Shown piece after piece: positions 5,004 to 8,676 of a stretch of DNA of 8,676 bases. The DNA lies in NCBI GenBank assembly GCA_021733705.1, contig JAIPKF010000055.1, positions 1 through 8,676 on the forward strand, in the 5' to 3' direction. The DNA is from Chthoniobacterales bacterium. Its GTDB lineage: Bacteria > Verrucomicrobiota > Verrucomicrobiia > Chthoniobacterales > UBA6821. The notes under the pieces were generated by a model. It saw only the letters and a program-made list of their open reading frames with translations, was not told the origin of the DNA and ran no database searches. The translations under genes were made by a program, and so were the position numbers. Within the stretch, counting starts at the first letter, position 1. Each line of letters begins with the position of its first letter.

Positions 5004-7424
5004 ATGTCAAAAATTGACCTTCATCTTCATACTTGCTATAGCAAACGTTCTTCCGAGTGGATGCTCCGGCGTCTTGGGATCCCTACAAGCATGTCCCAAC
5101 CACGTGCCCTTTATAAAAAATTGCACGATGCTGGAATGAATTTTGTCACCTTCACTGATTATAACTCGATTGATGCGTGCTTGGAGATTGCAGATTTAAA
5201 AAATGTTTTTCTTAGTGAACAAGTCAGCACTATTTTTCCTGAAGATGGATGTCATATTTCTCTCCTCGTTTGGAATATTACCGAGTCACAACATCGCGAT
5301 ATTCAAAAGCTAAAAGAAAATATCTACGAATTGCAGCAGTATCTCTCCTCCCAGTCGATCCCTCATGGAGTTGCCTCTCCTTTGATAGGACTCATGGATC
5401 AACTGCAGCCACATCACCTCATGAAGCTAGCCCTCCTTTTTAAGCATGTGGAGGGAATCAATGGGCGTTATGACTCCTTATTACATGAAGTGACCCTCTC
5501 CTTATTTTCCCTCACCCCACATGACATAGAGCGTTTTGTGGAGGTCACAGGAATTTCTCCAACCCATGAAGAACCGTGGAAAAAATGTTTTTTTGGAGGT
5601 TCTGATGACCATGGAGGAAGGATGATGGGCTCTACCTATACTGAAATAAAAAATAGTCCTACCATTAAAGAATTCTTCCATCAATTTCACCTAGGAAATC
5701 TTCAGAAACATGGTAGCAGCGGAAGCCCTTTATCGATGGCTCTTGACACCTACCAAGTTGCTTTTTCTTTTGCAAAAGAACATTGGAGTGGCAAAAAAGA
5801 AAATCTGGGGTTGCAGCTTTTAGAAAAAGCATTTGGCCGTTTTATGGAGGGAAAAGATCCCACCGTTTTTTCAGCAAGAGAAAAAATAGGCTTTCTCATG
5901 CAAGGAATTGCTAGCGGAAAGATTTTCGAACTTGCTCGTTCTGGAAATCATTCCCTTTGGAAAGAACTATCCAACTCGATTTCTGGGACCTCCATGAAAG
6001 CAGATCTTGCACGTCATGTTAATCAAGAAAAGGATCCAAGCCGTCGTGCTTTTCAAACAGCAAACCTTCTTGCAAGCCGTTTAGCCTATCGCTTTATTCT
6101 ACAATTTCTCACCCAGCTCAAAAGCGGACATTTTTTGGAAAGCATACAGATGGTGAGCCCAGTGATTCCTCTCCTAGCATTACTCAGCCCCTATTTTTAT
6201 GCCTTTCGCAGAGTTCCCTTAAAACGCTTACAAGAAGCAGCCCTAGCAATGCGAGAGCAGGTTCCAGAGATCCTTAATATGAGACGTCGTGCTTGGTTCA
6301 CAGATACACTTGATGATGTCAATGGTGTCTCTACTACTATTCAAAAAATGACGGCAGCAACAGTCTCCTTGGGTCATGATCTCACCGTAATGGTCTCCAG
6401 AGAGGCCGTCACGACTCCAGAAATTCCAGTCAAAAATTTTGAGCCTATTGGTGAATTCGAATTACCAGAATATGAATTACAAAAATTAAGCTTCCCTCCA
6501 CTCTTACCTATTATTGATGATCTCGAGCGCAAAAGATTCAGTGAAGTTATTATTAGTACACCTGGACCTGTCGGGCTTGGAGCGCTTTGTGCAGCAAAGA
6601 TTTTAGGATTACCCACAGTAGGAATCTATCATACCGATTTTCCTCAATACGTTCGAATCCTCACCGAAGATGGCTTAATGGAAACATTGACCTGGAACTA
6701 CATGCACTGGTTCTATGCTCAGATGGATCTCATTTATGTTAACTCAGAACATTACCGTTGTTGCTGGATAGAACGCGGTTTTCCAGAAGAAAAAATTAAA
6801 ATTTTACCACGAGGACTTGATACCGCTTTTTTTCATCCTACTAAACAAGACAGCTCTTTCTGGAAAGACCATGGCCTGCAACCTGGAGAGATTGCTGCCC
6901 TCTACGTCGGGCGTATCTCCCGCGAAAAAAATCTCGATCTCCTAGCTGCTGCTTTTCGCCGATTACTCTCTCAGGGAGTGAAAATAAGACCTCTTTTTGT
7001 GGGTCATGGTCCTTATTTAGCTACGATGAAGGAGCTCTTGCCCGAGGGAATTTTTGTAGGAGCATTGCACGGTGAGGCATTAGCAACGGCCTACGCCTCC
7101 GCTGACTTTTTTGTTTTTCCTAGCACTACAGATACATTTGGAAATGTTGTTATTGAAGCACAAGCAAGTGGTTTGCCAGTCATTGTTTCCGATGTGGGTG
7201 GACCCAAAGATCTCATCCACCACGAACAGGATGGGCTCATTGTCAAAGGACTCGATCTTGATGCACTCACTCAAGCTATAAAACGCCTCACTCTTGAACA
7301 AGAAACTCGAATCGAATGGGGGCTCAAAGCTCGCAAACGTGTTGCAGAGCGTAATTGGGAGTCTGCTGCTCAGCTTTTTTGGGATGGAATATCCTCCCTG
7401 CAACATGAAACTATGAAGGCCTGA
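5004..7424 (+). CDS. PHP-domain / GT4 glycosyltransferase fusion protein
   Basis: An 806-residue two-domain protein. The N-terminal PHP phosphoesterase-like domain (about 1-215) opens with KIDLHLHTCYS (D5, H7, H9). It continues with TDYNSID at 51-57, EQVSTIFPEDGCH (E72, H84), IPHGVASPL near 119-127, VEGING, and GGSDDHGG with D201 and H203. A helical linker of unknown role follows (about 240-430). The C-terminal part is a GT-B family 4 glycosyltransferase: DDVNGVS at 437-443, YHTDF with H543, VGRISREKN at 635-643, FVGHGP, and DTFGNVVIEAQASGLPVIVS with the D/E-x7-E pair at 710 and 718. Relatives include mannosyltransferases using GDP-mannose and glycolipid synthases. The frame is open back to an ATG at 4923, inside the deacetylase gene. 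I chose 5004 because the PHP HxH motif begins four codons later. The usual His in TDH is Tyr here, and the usual AHP is ASP, so PHP catalysis may be lost. Confidence 0.88.
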   Translation: MSKIDLHLHTCYSKRSSEWMLRRLGIPTSMSQPRALYKKLHDAGMNFVTFTDYNSIDACLEIADLKNVFLSEQVSTIFPEDGCHISLLVWNITESQHRDIQKLKENIYELQQYLSSQSIPHGVASPLIGLMDQLQPHHLMKLALLFKHVEGINGRYDSLLHEVTLSLFSLTPHDIERFVEVTGISPTHEEPWKKCFFGGSDDHGGRMMGSTYTEIKNSPTIKEFFHQFHLGNLQKHGSSGSPLSMALDTYQVAFSFAKEHWSGKKENLGLQLLEKAFGRFMEGKDPTVFSAREKIGFLMQGIASGKIFELARSGNHSLWKELSNSISGTSMKADLARHVNQEKDPSRRAFQTANLLASRLAYRFILQFLTQLKSGHFLESIQMVSPVIPLLALLSPYFYAFRRVPLKRLQEAALAMREQVPEILNMRRRAWFTDTLDDVNGVSTTIQKMTAATVSLGHDLTVMVSREAVTTPEIPVKNFEPIGEFELPEYELQKLSFPPLLPIIDDLERKRFSEVIISTPGPVGLGALCAAKILGLPTVGIYHTDFPQYVRILTEDGLMETLTWNYMHWFYAQMDLIYVNSEHYRCCWIERGFPEEKIKILPRGLDTAFFHPTKQDSSFWKDHGLQPGEIAALYVGRISREKNLDLLAAAFRRLLSQGVKIRPLFVGHGPYLATMKELLPEGIFVGALHGEALATAYASADFFVFPSTTDTFGNVVIEAQASGLPVIVSDVGGPKDLIHHEQDGLIVKGLDLDALTQAIKRLTLEQETRIEWGLKARKRVAERNWESAAQLFWDGISSLQHETMKA

Positions 7425-7896
7425 TCACTCGGGTTACGTTTCAGGAACCTTTGTTTTTAGATATTCAATCAAGATGTCACGAGCATCGATACGTTTCTTG
7501 ATCTGATCATGGAGAATGTGCTCCACCTGCTCAAAGTTTTGTGGGAGCTGATCCACAGGAGCTCCCTCAGTAGTCGCCGCACTCTCCGTTGACCTGGCTC
7601 GATCGGATGCTAACTCCGTTCTAAAACGCGAGAGAAATTGTTTTTTTGTCTCCTCAGGAATTGTTTTAAAAACAGTCTTTAATTTTTCTTGGAGCTCGTG
7701 ATCTTGTTGCTGAGCTTTGTTCAAAAGATCTAAAGCTTGAGGAGCGAAATTAGATCGATTCCTAAAGTCGCTAATAGCCTCCCATGCCTTTAGTGCAGCA
7801 ATATTAGGAGCAAAGTAGTTGTATGCCGCTTCTCCTATGACTGGTCGGGGATCAACATAATGACCATCTAACGTAGAAACTAACGCACCACCAACA

Positions 7897-7936
7897 GCAC
7901 CACCTAACGTACTACCTAACATACCACCAACGGCAC
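7897..7936. repeat. 40-bp exact direct repeat, copy 1
   Basis: This block is identical over 40 bp to 8008-8047 and the flanking bases differ on both sides. The copies start 111 bp apart, exactly 37 codons, so they stay in frame. On the minus strand each encodes the core VGGMLGSTLGGA. Identity at third codon positions points to a recent duplication or gene conversion. Confidence 0.95.
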
Positions 7937-8007
7937 CACCAGTAATATAACCACCATTCACATCACTATAGAAATCACTGAATGAACTACTAAGATAACC
8001 TCTAATC

Positions 8008-8047
8008 GCACCACCTAACGTACTACCTAACATACCACCAACGGCAC
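8008..8047. repeat. 40-bp exact direct repeat, copy 2
   Basis: This is the second copy of the block at 7897-7936, encoding the earlier glycine-zipper segment of the minus-strand protein. The sequence between the copies encodes a different, Ser/Asp/Tyr-rich spacer (RGYLSSSFSDFYSDVNGGY). Confidence 0.95.
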
Positions 8048-8054
8048 TATGAAA

Positions 8055-8090
8055 GGCACCACCAACGGCACCACCAACGGTACCAGTAAC
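8055..8090. repeat. 12-bp tandem repeat, three units
   Basis: GGCACCACCAAC occurs at 8055-8066 and again at 8067-8078, followed by the diverged unit GGTACCAGTAAC at 8079-8090. On the minus strand it encodes the GTVGGAVGGA run. It stays in frame and extends the glycine-rich tract next to the 40-bp repeat. Confidence 0.9.
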
Positions 8091-8216
8091 GGCATCAAGA
8101 GATACTCTCCCCAAGATAAATCCAGTTCCACGGACTACTGTTTCTGCACTATACCAGAGAGCCTTTAAAAGGTCTTCTTGAGTAGGACGAGATAAAATTG
8201 ACTCGGCTTTATCATA

Positions 8217-8219
8217 CTA
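8217..8219 (-). other. In-frame TAG interrupting the glycine-zipper gene
   Basis: Read on the minus strand, the codons are Gln-Ala-Leu-Ala-TAG-Tyr-Asp-Lys-Ala-Glu. The frame is open on both sides (152 residues up to the window edge, 260 after). TAG is a normal stop elsewhere in the window (deacetylase, 4946-4948), so a changed genetic code is not indicated. The context is not a classic strong readthrough signal. Confidence 0.85.
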
Positions 8220-8676
8220 GGCTAGAGCTTGTTGATGCTTTACTTCGTCGCGATCAATAGAAGCAGTTGATAAATCCCCCAATCTTTGAGCACGTTCTTT
8301 TAAATCATGATCAGGGCTATTTTCATTCTCATACAACTCATATAATTTTTCAAAAACTTCCTGTAATTTTCCAATAGTGAAGGGTCGAGATATATTTTCT
8401 AATGTCATTAGGTCGGAGCAACAATCCCTAGCGATCTCAGTGCCAAAATGATCTTCAAATGCTTCGTAGACGTACTTTCTGACTTGCTCGTTTTCTGCAT
8501 TATCAGGAGTTCTTGCCGGAGAGCGGGCAACATTTGAAATATTGCTCTTAATATTTTCAGGAATAATAGGAGATATAATCGTTTCTACAGAATTCGTAGG
8601 ATCATCACTGGGAATGGTAAATTTAAAAGGAGAGTCTCCATTATTGAGAATGAATATACTATCTTGGGAAACTTCT

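Larger units (their letters stand above)
7434..8676 (-). pseudogene. Unrecognised glycine-zipper protein gene with an in-frame TAG, 5' end outside the window
   Basis: On the minus strand a single frame is open from the right edge (first full codon 8673-8675) to TAA at 7434-7436, broken only by TAG at 8217-8219. The upstream part gives 152 residues: an Asn/Ser/Pro-rich stretch, then a charged helical region (KYVYEAFEDHFG, KLQEVFEKLYELYENENSPD). After the TAG come 260 codons: DKAESILSRPTQEDLLKALW, a glycine-rich hydrophobic region with two copies of AVGGMLGSTLGGA, then a charged helical tail (LLNKAQQQDHELQEKLKTVF; QVEHILHDQIKKRIDARD). ATG at 8408 and TTG at 8114 are available starts, but coding-like sequence continues upstream of both, so one disrupted gene is the simpler reading. 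The glycine spacing suggests membrane-inserting zipper helices; an exported, membrane-active or effector-like protein is possible but unproven. It converges on the PHP-GT4 gene with only 9 bp between stops. Confidence 0.65.

Noticed and set aside
7420..7445. Terminator hairpin between the convergent PHP-GT4 and glycine-zipper genes (CCTGA with TCAGG)
   Set aside because: The stem is only 5 bp with a 16-nt loop. Although T-rich sequence follows a few bases later, it is too weak to call.
7434..8114. An independent gene starting at TTG 8112-8114
   Set aside because: The frame continues upstream with plausible coding sequence to the TAG at 8217, and no ribosome site supports the TTG.
8217..8219. 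Genome-wide recoding of TAG as a sense codon
   Set aside because: The deacetylase gene ends with TAG at 4946-4948 at the proper length for its family, so TAG works as a stop here.
8217..8408. A separate 63-residue minus-strand gene starting at ATG 8408
   Set aside because: The same frame stays open and protein-like through 8675 to the window edge, so this ATG is probably internal to a longer gene.

Overview
The window looks like a piece of a bacterial chromosome, moderately AT-leaning by eye, with dense genes on both strands. The best lineage guess is the Planctomycetes-Verrucomicrobia-Chlamydiae side, Verrucomicrobia-like. This rests on recall of family style only: the FtsH sequence, the TP-0789-type LolA-like protein and the PHP-domain/GT4 fusion. 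No rRNA or marker gene is available to test it. None of the five visible start codons has a convincing Shine-Dalgarno sequence; the leaders are pyrimidine-rich instead.

Layout. (1) Bases 2-433 (+) hold the C-terminal part of a NifS/IscS-type cysteine desulfurase, cut by the window edge. (2) Bases 447-1029 (+) hold a SprT-like zinc metalloprotease gene whose frame breaks at a run of ten A; one A fewer restores a complete 193-residue protein. (3) Bases 1018-1737 (-) encode a secreted LolA-like protein that overlaps the sprT end tail to tail by 12 bp. It lies 60 bp downstream of (4) ftsH (1798-3852, -), so the two may form an operon for envelope protein handling. (5) Bases 3853-4186 are a gene-poor gap with an inverted repeat before ftsH, a 50-codon open stretch that may be a gene remnant, an imperfect hairpin and a degenerate 7-bp tandem repeat. 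(6) Bases 4187-4948 and 5004-7424 (+) encode a DUF2334 polysaccharide deacetylase and an 806-residue fusion of a PHP phosphoesterase-like domain with a GT4 glycosyltransferase. They are probably a small operon for an envelope glycoconjugate or glycolipid. Both are preceded by the same kind of heptamer array. (7) Bases 7434-8676 (-) hold one long reading frame that runs off the right edge, interrupted by a single in-frame TAG. Its downstream half has a glycine-zipper region built from an exact 40-bp repeat. I do not recognise the family.

Two of the seven genes are broken by a single small lesion (an A-tract indel and a nonsense codon). This fits a genome under reductive decay, sequencing error, or rescue by slippage or readthrough; the sequence alone cannot decide. 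The points most worth following up are the interrupted glycine-zipper gene, the A10 tract in sprT, the apparent loss of metal ligands in the PHP domain, and the heptamer arrays at two successive start codons.
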